Below, one piece after another: positions 10,023 through 20,929 of a stretch of DNA of 64,000 nt. A model generated the notes under the pieces. That model was not told the origin of the DNA. It saw only the letters and a program-made list of their open reading frames with translations, and did no database searches. Made by a program: the position numbers and the translations under genes. This DNA comes from Zoroaster sp. YZ-2022 (taxonomy: Eukaryota > Echinodermata > Asteroidea > Forcipulatida > Zoroasteridae), in NCBI GenBank assembly GCA_029582265.1, contig CM055816.1:80470472-80534471 (forward strand). The letters are read 5' to 3'. How positions within the stretch are numbered: the stretch's first letter is position 1; every line of letters starts with the position of its first letter.

Positions 10023-10397
10023 AAGTCTGTATACGAATCACCCAAGACTTCTGTGCTACCGTTTTAGTCTACGGTGAATAACTGTATTATAAGTCAAGAG
10101 ATCTCGAGTTTAAAAAAACATCTTGAGGGCGCTACATACGTTTTTGATAAGGGTGTTATTGATATTTTCTCATGTAATTTTTATGCCTAATTTGATGAAC
10201 TTTGATGTTGTCAATGAAACGGCCATAACAACACCATTTAATACATAACAAAGAAATTTCCAGAATGTTATGATTGCTATTACAAAGAAAAAACAAAACA
10301 AGGAAAATTAAGTTCATCTGATCATTAATATATAACAACAGTGTTATTCATACAACAAAATAGACATTGACATAGACATTTATTTCCCCCAAAAAAT
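10023..10397. other. AT-rich spacer
   Basis: Nothing assignable. A short duplicated phrase ACATTGACATAGACATTT occurs at 10365-10382. Confidence 0.3.
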
Positions 10398-11280
10398 TTG
10401 TCAAGTTATACATCAAATTGAAGCTATGAGATATGACCTTTTAAAATTTGTAAAATCGTTACTTCGTGTGCCACTGATTTGACCATCAAAGCATTTATGG
10501 TAACTCATTTCACAAGAATTACAAGCTATTAATGTAAGAAATTCAATTGTGTTTTTTGTTTTCTAATAGGTCATTTAGTTCTTGAGATATTGGCTGTTGA
10601 GCTTACATGTAAGTTGCGAGATTTAAGCAATAAGTTAGAAATTAACAAGTGTGACTTGGAACACTATGTTTTTTATTTTAAATTTGATGTTTTTGTGGTC
10701 ATAGAATATAAAAGTAAAAACAAATAAAAGACAAAGAGTTACCTCCGGAAGTATGAGTTTTCATAATATATAATAAAAATAACATAATGTGCTATACTTA
10801 ATACATTAACTTCTGGTTCAGTCATCCAATATAATTTTAAATTCTTCCAACCGTAAGTTCCGGTTCAATCATGTGAAGTCATGCACAAAATTTTTCCTAA
10901 TATGGGTGTCAATTGTGCCAAATTTGGTAAAATTCTATTTTTTTCTCAAGATAGCAAAAATATACATTTACAGAATAGTGATTCAGAATATTTCTTTACT
11001 TAAACATTTCTGGTTTCGAAAGAAAGGAGAGGTCAGATTAGGGTCATGTCTGCGAACGAAATGTGGCATAGTTCAAGGTCTTCAAGATGAGGCAAAGATT
11101 GTGAAAATATCTTTTGTGCTTCATGAGATATGATTTTTGAAATATTAAACTTTGATTTAGTGTAATTCGATATCTGATGCCTTAACCATGACCTCACAAC
11201 CTAGGATACAACTACATGTTAAGGTCTAACTATGTGTTAAGTTTTAAAGTTCTGTACCAGAATAATGCTGAAAATGTTTA
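10398..11280. repeat. Hairpin-punctuated tandem repeat, copy A
   Basis: This block shares long segments with 16020-17130 and 20930-21251. Segment 10398-10690 (TCAAGTTATACATCAAATTG to GTGACTTGGAACA) matches 16810-17100. Segment 11005-11205 (TCTGGTTTCGAAAGAAAGG, then AAAGATTGTGAAAATATC, then CATGAGATATGATTTTTGAA, then GTAATTCGATATCTGATG) matches 16035-16385. Each subunit starts with a CTTCCGG/CCGGAAG-like palindrome and ends with a GAGATAT phrase. The 86-codon open frame in the middle is incidental. I do not recognise a named family. Confidence 0.75.
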
Positions 11281-12037
11281 GGCCTTAATCTTTTTAATTT
11301 ATTTATTAATGATAATGAAACATTATTTGGTTATTACATAAATTAAAATGAAACAAAATTCACTGACCATTTGCTAACTGGATAACCAAAACCAATATTT
11401 AAAAGTACACACCAAACGATTTTGGAAAAAAATTACCAACCATTTTGTTTGTCTAGACTCTTGTTTGCCACATTGTTTATTAAGCAATCATTGTGGGAAA
11501 TTTATTGATGCTTTCGTTTAAAAATTGTACACATTATTCCATTTGCAAAGTAAATTTAATTAAGTTGATAAAATAATAAAGAAAAGAAATAAAAATACAT
11601 AAGTTAAAATACATACATCAAATTTAATTGATTTTGTATTTAAATTAACTCAGTGCCTGAAAACCTTTTTTGTCAAAGAGCATTGGCAAACTGTTACCCT
11701 GAAATTGATTGCCCATAAACGAAAGAAAAAGAAATAAAATAACGTATCATCACAGCTTGGTCATTACATTTTTCCCCCGAGGTGAGGTGTATACGTCTTG
11801 TACAATACAATGACAAATTCGATCAAGTGTTATAATTAAATGTTTGGTTCAGTTTTTAAAACAATACTTATAGGAAGAGACAACACAATGTAATTTGAAG
11901 GATAACTGTAAAGTACAAAGAAACAAACAATACTGAAATGATCTTCTGAGTGTTACATGTATATGTATTTATTTGTCATTAACTGTTGAAAATACATTTT
12001 CATAAATAGTCATTTTAAAGTTATTGTTTAAAGGTGG
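11281..12037. other. AT-rich spacer
   Basis: No gene or assignable repeat. TACATGTATATG occurs near 11954. Confidence 0.35.
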
Positions 12038-12246
12038 CAATATCTTCACGATCAACAGGGCATGGAATCAGAGTTCAAGTTCTAGTTTAACTCGGTGACT
12101 GAAAATAATACTCACATGATAAGGTCATATTCGCGTTGCTACTGCATAAATGAGCCAGTAATTTTCAGTCACTATGTTCGTCTTAAACTAGGACACCAAT
12201 TCCATGCCCTGTTTGTAGAAAGTCTGCTCTGATCGTGACGATACTG
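12038..12246. mobile_element. 209 bp fold-back MITE
   Basis: The left arm begins CAATATCTTCACGATC and the right arm, reverse-complemented, begins CAGTATCGTCACGATC. Both arms then share ACAGGGCATGGAAT, CTAGTTTAA and GTGACTGAAAAT in the same order. Arms are about 85 bp around a short centre. No target duplication could be read with confidence and there is no coding sequence. Confidence 0.75.
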
Positions 12247-13005
12247 TACATGTCTGTTTAACCAATTGTGTTTATGGGATTGATGGTCAGTACTATCCCA
12301 ATGCGAGCATACAAATAAATAGGAACTTTAATTGGGTGATCTGGCAAAAGGTATTCCAAGGCTGACACACCCATGCAATGAAGATTGGGGGGGGGGGGTA
12401 TGTTTACTATGTTTATATGGCAAAACTGCCAGGAATTCACTGTCGGCAATATACATTTTACTAGATCACCAACAGATATTGCTTAATAACTACATTTGTG
12501 AGGATGTTTGGGTCCAGTCAAAAAAATAATAAGAATTCCTCAGTACTATTTTTGTTCTAACATGTTAAAGAAATTCCAGGAAAGACCTAGATGTGTCTTG
12601 AGGTCCTGAAAAAACAATTCCCTTGAGGGTAAAGACTGCCACAGATAGGATAAGTCCATATAAAATAATTTGAATCATACATTAACTCCTTTGATGAATG
12701 GATAAACTTCAAATGCTGGCCATTGGATCACAAAGTTACACAGAACTCTGACACACCTTGTAGCAGTAACACAAATGGATGCCGTTGATCTGAAATATAA
12801 ACGAATCATGTAAAAACAATATTAAATGTTTTCAAAGAGGACGAAGAATAATGGGTCATGCTAACAAAACACACATAACTTAGAATGCCCTCATATGTTA
12901 TTATCAGGATGATGGATTGATGTAACTTCAGAAAAATTATGCAACTTTACAAAATGATCCTTCAGATTTCAGAACAATTCCTCCATGATGTGACTGTTTC
13001 ATTAT
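12247..13005. other. Spacer with a possible minus-strand exon near 12667-12788
   Basis: The minus strand shows an acceptor-like TTTATATTTCAG ending at about 12789. Behind it two frames stay open for 19 and 37 codons (one ends FIKGVNV before TGA). Which frame, if either, is coding cannot be decided. A run of ten G lies at 12389-12398. Otherwise nothing. Confidence 0.2.
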
Positions 13006-14269
13006 CAGGCCTTCATTTTTAGGAGCGCGATCGCGCTCGCTCTTAGCGCTCTAATATTTTCCAAGGAGAGCAAAACACAGCGCTCCTTAAAAATTTCGTG
13101 ATGTGTACTTACATTATTTTGTTAAAACCGTAATCAGTGCGGTCCAAAAATAAGCCACTTGATTCTGAGCGCGCATCGGCAGACTCGGCACTAAAACCGT
13201 CCTTGGCAAAAATGTACACGTAGGTACATTGTACATGGACATGTATTGATAACGACATCGAGAACGTTACTCGTATAGACTGTGCTGAGATGGCGGACAC
13301 ACACATGTGGCGTACAGAAAACATCACGCATGCCGATCGTGCATGGTGTTCTGTACGAAAATGACCTGCCTGATTTAATATTTGACCATTTTTTTTAAAA
13401 CCAGTAGCACTACTGTGGCGAAACTTGACCCAGAAAACAAAATGTCAAGCGTTCAAATTTCCACATTTCTCAGGTGGAATTTGAGCAGTTTTGGGTATGA
13501 AACTAAGACAATCAACGAGCGAGTTATGGTGACAAAAATTTGGTGTAAAGTTTGCAGGCCTTACATTGATAAAATTAAAAGCCGATAAGCGGATTCGCGG
13601 GAAGGCTCAAAAAGATATAGAGGCGTGTTACCGGCTCTTCATATGTTACAAGCACACAGCCACGGCATCCTGGCATCAAAAGGTAAGTAATGGCCTAGTA
13701 CTAGTAGTAGTAGTCGTCGAAATAGTTTACAGATATTTTTGCTCAAGTTTACAAAAAAAATTTTAAAACTTATCTTGGCCGGCAATAGGCTACTTCTATT
13801 AATATTATATTAACGTTATATTTCTAAACAGTGGATCATCCCGCAGGCGAGTTTATAAATCTTACCGCGGCTGTCCCAATGCGCACACACATATTTAATT
13901 TTACATATCGGCGCAGGGAAAGTCAGATATGAAAAAAAAAAAAAAAACGCAGCCACAATGTTTGTTTTCTGTCATTTTAGCATGATTTCACGTGATTGTG
14001 TGCATTGTGAGGGCGCCCTAAAGAGTTTGTTTATTTTTTAAGTAAAAGGGAGGTTCTGTTGTGTATTAAAAACAATTTAAGACAAATTAAAGGGATACAC
14101 GTGTAGTATTTTATCACAATGAATGGGGACATTTTCTCAATAATCCTGTATTACAAAAACAACTTGTTTTTGTTTTTTAGTGACAACAAATCGCTCTCCT
14201 TAAATCACTTTGGTAATTTAAGGAGAGCGATCTCTTAACTCCTCTCGTATTTATTCAAATGAAGGCCTG
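13006..14269. mobile_element. 1.26 kb hAT-like transposon with 6 bp target duplication
   Basis: Both ends carry the inverted 13-mer CAGGCCTTCATTT (13006-13018, and inverse at 14257-14269). The flanks are the perfect direct repeat CATTAT (13000-13005 and 14270-14275). Inside each end are subterminal GGAGAGCGAT- and GGAGCGC-type motifs in both orientations, a common hAT feature. A BED-type zinc-finger exon lies in the middle and the catalytic part is missing. The CAGG start, subterminal repeats and zinc finger favour hAT; a 6 bp duplication is atypical for hAT (usually 8 bp) but is described for some subgroups. Confidence 0.8.
13442..13682 (+). pseudogene. First coding exon of a hAT-type transposase (BED-like zinc finger)
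   Basis: The likely start is the ATG at 13442 (MSSVQISTFLRWNLSSFGYE). It continues to MVTKIWCKVCRPYIDKIK, where CxxC is the first half of a zinc finger. A one-base slip in an A-run near 13576 moves the frame, after which ADKRIRGKAQKDIEA follows and then KHTATASWHQK with downstream His residues. The exon ends at a consensus donor, AG then GTAAGT at 13683-13688. The VTK..CKVC....KI..D..IRGKA pattern is familiar from zinc-finger N-termini of hAT-derived proteins. No second exon is found before the right end of the element, so it is a deletion derivative. Confidence 0.6.
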
Positions 14270-16019
14270 CATTATCTCAATAAAGGTGCTGATATTTGTT
14301 TCTGGTCTACTTAGTGAGAAAATTAAATGCCAATATAAAGTAAACTGCAATGCAGCCATCACCACACAAAGCACTACTAGTATTATGAGGAACTACAGAC
14401 ACTATAGTGTAGCTAAATTAACACACTTCTACCAACTCGTACGCCACCGGATGTCAACCTGTACACATGCCAGTAAATATTCAGTAATAAATATTTTTAC
14501 GGGTCGAGTTGACCAAAATGAGTATGAGTTGGTAAAAGTACGAGTTGGCACGCATACGAGTTGACCTGTTTTCACTGGGAAAGAATACAACATTGTGGAT
14601 AAAATTTAAAAAGAATTGCTTTTTGAAAATAAAAATCACAATCTTCAATGTAGGTTGGTGGGGTCATGTGAGTGGATCATAGGGCAGTCAGGAGGAATGC
14701 AACCATCCACACACACACACACACACACATTTACAATAATTGTACCACAGATTTATTGGTTACCTTGGGGCTTGTGTTTTAGATGCTTTCTAGGCTGTTG
14801 AACTGATTCTCACTGATGCCAGCCATTGCATCTAATTCCAATTACTCAGCATACTGGAGAGCTAAAATACAAAATATAAAGAAATGTTCAAATAATTCTG
14901 TGAAAAAATAAATTCTGAATGGGGAAAGGCCAACATGTATTACTCCAGTAAGAGAATGCCCTCTATAATTGCAAAAACAACCTTCATCACCCCCACCCCA
15001 TTTGCATTTTCCATCCTGAATTTTGGTGTACACATGTTGTCCTGTACACACACCTGCATGTTTATTTTCCAATTAAAACCCATATTAACTCATCCCTCTG
15101 CAGCTTTTTCTTCATTTATTAGTTTCTTTTTTTTTATACAGGCTCTTCATCTTTTTTTTATGTTATAAGACCTGACCTTTCTTTAAAGCATAGAGGGACA
15201 GACTTTTGTCTTAATAATAACAAAACAGCTCAGAAAAACAGGTGCCCCTATATGACAATTTTGTGGCTACAACTAGCAGACTAATCAAGTAAAAGCATCT
15301 CTTTAGGTTTTAAACTTTTTTTCTGGACAATATAGCATCTATCCATGCTCAGTCATTATCGTTAGTTAAAATGCAAACTTAAAATCATGTAGGTACACTG
15401 CAAAAACAGGGAAAGAGTAGACTCAATATAGTTTTTACGAAATAGATGCAGTACAACAGTTTCGTCCGTCACGAACCTCCATTGGATTGTGCATGCAATA
15501 ATTATGTCTACGACTTTACAAACGCACATTCTAGGCCAATAAACCTCTAAATAATGTCTACTTACCTCTTAATAATGCAATTATAATATTTTCCTCTTTC
15601 TCGGTAACCCATTTATTTTCTTGTATTTTGCTTTGTAGTTAAAAAGAACGGCAAAATTCCTCAGTATTTTTTCATGTAAACGAGAATTAAATGGCCGCCG
15701 CTGAAAATGTTTTGCTTGTGATAAAATGTCACGTGATCACTGATACGCAATGTGATTGGAGATTGCCTCGACAGATTGTCTCAAAGTGAAGCCAGCCAGT
15801 CTACTCATTGCCACTGGATTGCATGAAATGCCACACAGGGCAATCTCCGAGCAATCTCATTGCCAGCAACTTTTATTGCCTGAAAATTGCCCGAAAATTG
15901 CCCCGTGTGACAAGGCCTTTACGTTGTAGGCCAATATTAAACTCCGTATATTGCTGTGTGTACGTATTCTGTGCACGCGCGATATGGGCTATTCGTACAT
16001 ACAGGGAATAGTAATTCAG
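14270..16019. other. Spacer with microsatellite, GAGTTGG motifs and a transposon end
   Basis: About 14430-14575 holds several ACGAGTTGRC motifs in both orientations around a TAAATATT core, like subterminal repeats of an unidentified element. (CA)n at 14708-14729. From about 15720 to 15920 short phrases such as GCAATCTC, ATTGCC and GAAAATTGCC recur, ending GTGTGACAAGGCCTTT. This looks like one terminus of a TIR element whose partner end I cannot see. A 35-codon frame ATGGCCGCCGCT... at 15691 is open but unsupported. Confidence 0.4.
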
Positions 16020-17130
16020 CATATTGTTTCACTTAACCTTCCGGTTTCGACCGGAAGGAAAGGTCAGATTGGGGTCACGTCTGAAAACGAAATGTGACAT
16101 AGTTCAAGATCTTTAAGATGATAAAAAGATTGTGAAAATATCTTCTATGGTTCATGAGATATGATTTTTTGGAAATTTTGAAATGTTCAACTTCCGGTTT
16201 CGACCGAAAGGAAAGGTCAGGTTGGGGTCACGCCTAAAAACGAAATATCACATAATTCAATATCTTTCAGACGATGCAAAGATTGTGAAAATATCTTTTG
16301 TCGTTCATGAGATATGATTTTTTGAAATATTAAATTTTGATTTAGCGTAATTCGACACCTGATGACGTAATCATGACGTCACAGCAAACGGTTTCGTCTG
16401 CTTGATATGTTCTGTTTATGTGTTAAGTTTAAAGGCTGTATATGCTCAGCAAGGATGACTTTGTTGCCGGACAAGCGCCACTGAGAAGGAGAAGTAAAAA
16501 AATATTTAAAAAAAAAAACAGTACAAAAAACAATAGGTGTTCGCGCTGCGCTCTCGAACACCTAACTGAAACAAAGTGTTTGTTAGAACAAACACACGGT
16601 GTTCGAAGTCTACTTCCGGTTCAATCAAATTATCATCCATGATGTCAATATCATATTGTGCAAGGGTTCATCATCTTTTATAATAACAACATCAATTTCA
16701 TATTCAAAAGACATCAATTTTGCGTTAGAATGTGTTGAATTTGAACTTCCTGTTTGGACAGGAAGTAAAGGTCACATTAGGTGGTTTGAAGGTCATATAT
16801 GACCTCCTCATGATTATGAAAAAATAACAAATTTGTCAACTTATACATTAAATTGAAGCAATGAGATATGACCTTTTAAATTTGTAAAAAATCGTTACTT
16901 CGTGTGCCACTAATTTGGACCATTGGCAAGCATTTATGGTAACTCATTTCACAAGAATTACAAGCTATTAATGTAAGGAATTCAATTGTGTTTTGTTTTC
17001 TAATAGGTCATTTAGTTCTTGAGATACTGGCTGTTGAACTTGGAAATGTTGTGAGATTTAAGCAGTAAATTACAAATTAACAAGTGTGACTTGGAACATG
17101 TTTTTTATTTTGTTTTTTATTTTAAATATT
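16020..17130. repeat. Hairpin-punctuated tandem repeat, copy B (best preserved)
   Basis: Two adjacent units start CTTCCGGTTTCGACCGGAAG (16038) and CTTCCGGTTTCGACCGAAAG (16192). Each runs through AAAGGTCAG, TGGGGTCACG, AAAAACGAAAT, GATTGTGAAAATATCTT and TTCATGAGATATGATTTTTT; unit length is about 155 bp. Then come TTCGACACCTGATGACGTAA, a GACGTCAC box and a terminal hairpin at 16535-16563. Further units at 16612 (CTTCCGGTTCAATCA) and 16745 (ACTTCCTGTTTGGACAGGAAG, a diverged palindrome; one base over the limit trimmed in other fields) lead into the segment shared with copy A. The unit structure, not just the sequence, is conserved. Confidence 0.8.
16535..16563. repeat. 9 bp-arm hairpin closing the repeat core
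   Basis: AGGTGTTCG at 16535-16543 pairs with CGAACACCT at 16555-16563 around an 11-base GC-rich loop. The same hairpin recurs twice in copy C (21176-21204 and 21224-21251). Confidence 0.9.
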
Positions 17131-17591
17131 GACACTAGCCCAACACATGCTTTTCAAAAAACCATGCTAGATGATAAATCAACATTAAAAATCACTCATA
17201 TGAAAATAGTTTGCCGGGGGTTGTAGGTAGCCAGATCAACCTATTCAACGTTATTATGGGCATAAAGTCACAAAGTTGATTTAGGATGAAGGGACTACAT
17301 GTATAGTAACTGGATTAAACGGCTGCCAAAATTCAAGAGCAGGAAGTGTGGGTTAAATTGTTTGGGGTAGTTTAGGGTTACTGAAGGCACTGAAGCATGG
17401 AAGACCATATAAATATTTCCCTTTCCTTTCCTTCAGCTAATTAGCCTTTCATTAGAAAACAAGCTTATAACTACTACATGATAAAGTTGGAAGAAACTTG
17501 CATCCGTGCTTTCCATCTTCCACTGCCCCCCGCAGAAGAGTTTTGTCCAAAAAGTAAATAATTCCCAAATTCAAACAAAATTAAATGTAAT
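17131..17591. other. Spacer
   Basis: No gene or assignable repeat seen. Confidence 0.3.
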
Positions 17592-18310
17592 TATATCCAC
17601 TGGATCAAATCTGATAATTGGTTGCCCTTTTCACTTTGTTTATGGAAAAACCTTTCAATTTTAGATTTAAATAAAGCCAACATTGGTAATTATCTCTCTT
17701 GGTATTAAGTCTTGTACAAAAATAAATTTAACCTTTATTTATAATATACTTCACTTTCAGGTTAAGTTTATAAAAATATAATGATAAATTGACAATGATA
17801 GTGACACTGTAATCAAGCATCTCCTTATTGTGACATGCTTATAAACTGTCTTTGTTTTCACCTATACTGCAAATAATTAAAAAATAATGTATAAAATTTG
17901 AAAACAAATTCTACATTGATTTTGCATTTTTCAGGTTTGTACATGATTGGCAAAAATGTCTGTAGCTGCATCCATACTACAGAATTACAACCTAAAGATC
18001 AGATGCCATTTTGTACATAAATTGTTAGACATTGAAATAATCAAAGAGTTGTATGGGTGCTTGTAAATTGCTAATAAAGCAATGAAATACATATTTATTT
18101 TAACTGTCTGTTGGGTTTCATGACTTGACTTTTGTGGTTACACACTTCCCTCCCCCACAATCAATTGAAACCACTTTGTTGACCTGTTTAACCTACATGT
18201 ACTTGTAACCAATCTAGAAATGAGTGTACATGGTCTTACACATGTAACAAGTGAAATGACTTCAGTGTAAATGAACCCAACCATGATCCTTTGTTGACAA
18301 GAAAACAGAA
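17592..18310. repeat. 0.7 kb tandem duplication, unit 1
   Basis: Starts TATATCCACTGGATCAAATC and ends GTTGACAAGAAAACAGAA, directly followed by unit 2. The two units align along their whole length with a few percent substitutions and scattered indels. A TAATAAAGCAATGAAATAC phrase resembles a polyadenylation signal, so the unit could include an old 3' UTR, but no coding frame is visible. Confidence 0.9.
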
Positions 18311-18988
18311 TATATATCCACTGGATCAAATCTGATAATTGGATGCCATTTTCACTTTGTTTATGGAAAAACCTTTCAATTTTAGATTTAAATGAAGCCA
18401 ACATTGGTATTTATCTCTTGGTATTAAGTCTTGTACAAAAATAAATTTAATCTTTATTTATAATATACTTCACTTTCAGGTTAAGTTTATAACAAAAATA
18501 TAATGATAAATTGACAATGATAGTGACACTGTAATCAAGCATCTCCTTATTGTGACATGCTTATAAACTGTCTTTGTTTTCACCTATACCGCAAATAATT
18601 TAAAAAAATTAAATAAAATTTGAAAACAAATTATACATTGATTTTTAACTTTTCAAGGTTGTACACATGATTGGCAAAATGTCTGTAAAGATCAGATGCC
18701 ATTTGTACATAAATTATTGAACATTGAAATAATCAAAGAGTTGTATGGATGCTTGTAAATTGCTAATAAAGCAATGAAATACATATTTATTTTAACTGTC
18801 TGTTGGGTTTCATAACGACTTTTGTGGTTACACCTTCCCTCCCCACAATTGAAACCACTTTGTTGACCTGTTTAACCTAATTGTAAACAATCTAGAAATG
18901 AGTGTACATGGTCTTACACATGTAACAAGTGAAATGACTTCAGTGTAAATGAACCAACCATGATCCTTTGTTGATAAGAAAACAGAAT
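18311..18988. repeat. 0.7 kb tandem duplication, unit 2
   Basis: Second unit, about 678 bp, starting TATATATCCACTGGATC and ending GTTGATAAGAAAACAGAA. It lacks several short stretches present in unit 1, for example GCTGCATCCATACTACAG. Confidence 0.9.
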
Positions 18989-19065
18989 CAACCTGCATTT
19001 ATAATAAATGTATGCTCTGTATGTACGATTTAGTGACAGTTCAGAATGGGTGACATTCAGGGGTT

Positions 19066-19283
19066 GTCATTGGAATCGGTAATTTTAGAATAAAATGTCT
19101 GCCCCCTCCCCCAAGTTCTTGGTGATGGCATGTACTGCCACTGGTGATGAACCAACACATTTGGGGGTTTTTCTAAAATTATTTGGTCTATCATTGCAGC
19201 ACTATAGAATCCAAGAACTAGGGAAGGGGAGGGGCAAACAAGCAATAAAAGTATAAGGGGCCCAAATTACCAATTCCATTGAC
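19066..19283. mobile_element. 218 bp fold-back MITE
   Basis: The left arm begins GTCATTGGAATCGGTAATT and the right arm, reverse-complemented, begins GTCAATGGAATTGGTAATT. Both then share a CCCCTCCCC box and AGTTCTTGG. There is no coding sequence; target duplication not readable. Confidence 0.75.
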
Positions 19284-19621
19284 TGACGACTGGTGCTTCA
19301 TTATGTCGAAAATCACACCCAGCATCAATTCTGCATAGCTGAAGTTGCAAGATGTTTCTGTCCTTTCTAAAAAAGATTTAAGATTGAAAATAGGAGTAAA
19401 GGGCTTAGATTTAAATAAATGTTGTTTAACTGACATGGATTGGAAAGGTGGTTATCAGATACACCCCTTCTCTTGGACTGAAAATGCCAGTACTGCTATA
19501 GCAAAAATAATAACAAATTATACTAAACCTTAATTTTTGTAATAAACAACCATTAAAAACTAAATGAAATGTTCATCATTGGTATGAAGACCCTTCTCAA
19601 ACGATCTGTTAACATAAGACG
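19284..19621. other. Spacer
   Basis: A 62-codon open frame at 19345-19533 shows no recognisable motif. Nothing else. Confidence 0.3.
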
Positions 19622-19750
19622 TTAAACCATACCAAGATTGTTGATGACTTGAACAGTTACGATACTGCATTTGGATGTGGTGTCAACGCCGTGTTGGGGT
19701 ACTGTTGGCTGGAACTCAGGTCTGAGCCATGATACATCGGAGTCAACATG
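19622..19750 (-). CDS. Candidate terminal exon of a minus-strand gene
   Basis: On the minus strand a good acceptor (ACTATTATTTTTACAG) ends at 19751. Two frames behind it stay open. One runs 42 codons to TAA at 19622-19624 (starts HVDSDVSWLRPEFQPTVPQH). The other runs about 30 codons to TAA at 19657-19659 (starts MLTPMYHGSDLSSSQQYPNT). The third frame stops at once. The plus strand is also open here, so coding status is uncertain. The acceptor itself is duplicated in the adjacent 105 bp tandem repeat, giving a second TTTTTTACAG. It may be the last exon of the gene whose start exon lies at 20661-20694. Confidence 0.3.
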   Translation of the reverse strand, partial: HVDSDVSWLRPEFQPTVPQHGVDTTSKCSIVTVQVINNLGMV

Positions 19751-19958
19751 CTGTAAAAATAATAGTTAAGTTTTATGGAATACATGGAATAAGTATTTGA
19801 AATTTCTGAAGTTCTAATTTATGTGAATGAGGAAAATAATATGTCACAGTGAACATGCTGTAAAAAATAATAGGAAGGTTTTATAAGTACATGGACCAAG
19901 AATAAAAGTATTTGAAAATTCAGAAAGTTCTAATTTATGGGAATGGGGAAAATAGTGT
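19744..19958. repeat. Tandem duplication of about 105 bp, including a splice acceptor
   Basis: Unit 1 (19744-19844) and unit 2 (19851-19958) both begin AACATGCTGTAAAAA and contain AGTTCTAATTTATG followed by GAATG and GGAAAATA. Divergence is mostly small indels. Confidence 0.8.
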
Positions 19959-20660
19959 ATAATTTTAGAGTAGCTGGACCATTAGAAATTGAAAAGGCAT
20001 TGTTTGTTTTTCAAAATTGCACACAATTATTCTTGACAATGTGTAATAAATTAAAGAAATGTTCTCGCACGAAACTCTCATCAAAAGAGAAAGGTATTTA
20101 AAGGAAATTGCAGAGTCTCATATCCTCATATAATTTCATGTGATTGTGATGTGAGTAATGTCTGGAGAGGCCTCGAGGAGCAGGACCTACAAGTACATGT
20201 ATTGTGTCATGAATATTGTGCATTTTCCTGTGAAATAATTGTCTATGTACAAGGTTATTTGTATCTGAGAAGGGTACAAAATTAAAGAAAAGTGCAGTAA
20301 ACAATCGCTAGGCTACTTATTTAATTAGTGCACAAACTGAAGATTTTTGGAGAAAACAAAAATTACAAAATATAGGCCCTATGGCATAACATTTCTACTG
20401 AATAATTGCCATAACCTTAACAACTGAATTTTCCTATCCTTATTTATATTCTAAATACATTTTGGTGACATCTGTTCATATTTTGTTAGTTGTTTACTGT
20501 CCAAAGTATGTTCACGTAGGCCTAACTAACGTTAGTCATGTTAGTTAAACAGGCACAATGCAACGACGAATGGACAGCTTAAATAATGGTTTTTCTTGTA
20601 TAAAAACACGAAGATAAATACAGGAAATCACTCTTAAGTAACTGAGTTCAAGATACTTAC

Positions 20661-20694
20661 TCTTTTTATGAGCCGTGTACTGTTGGCGATCCAT
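20661..20694 (-). CDS. Candidate first coding exon (start codon and donor) of an unknown gene
   Basis: On the minus strand ATGGATCGCCAACAGTACAC starts at 20694 behind AAAAAAA. It reads MDRQQYTAHKK and ends one base into the next codon at a strong donor, GTAAGTATC (20660 downward). Upstream (higher coordinates) the sequence is richer in CpG and looks like a promoter. Joining this exon straight to the acceptor at 19751 would hit an immediate stop, so at least one more exon is needed between them; I could not find it. I do not recognise the protein. Confidence 0.35.
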
Positions 20695-20900
20695 TTTTTT
20701 TCAGCCTAAAAAATGACGTCCTGGGCCACTGGCACCACACACGCAAACAACAGCGTCGATATGCAGCTCCATTGTAACGGCAACCGATATCGTGTACTAC
20801 ACGATATTTGGTTATCGATCCTATAACCACAATCGATATCGACGCTTTGTTTGCGTGTTGCGTGTTGTTACATTATAGCCCAGACAGCGCCTCGTATTGC
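20695..20900 (-). promoter_or_regulatory. CpG-richer, palindrome-bearing promoter-like block
   Basis: It lies just upstream of the candidate minus-strand start exon. It contains several CG dinucleotides and repeated TATCG/CGATA motifs (CGATATCG, TTATCGATC, CGATATCGACG). An imperfect palindrome ACCGATATCGTGTA / TACACGATATTTGGT spans 20783-20812. Position and composition suggest a promoter; no TATA or initiator is assigned. Confidence 0.35.
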
Positions 20901-20929
20901 GCCTTGCGGCGCTTATACGATTTCGGTGA

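Noticed and set aside
10873..11133. 86-codon plus-strand frame
   Set aside because: Lies in repeat copy A and is not conserved as a frame in copy B.
14708..14729. (CA)n run considered as a retroposon tail
   Set aside because: No retroposon body on either side; treated as a simple microsatellite.
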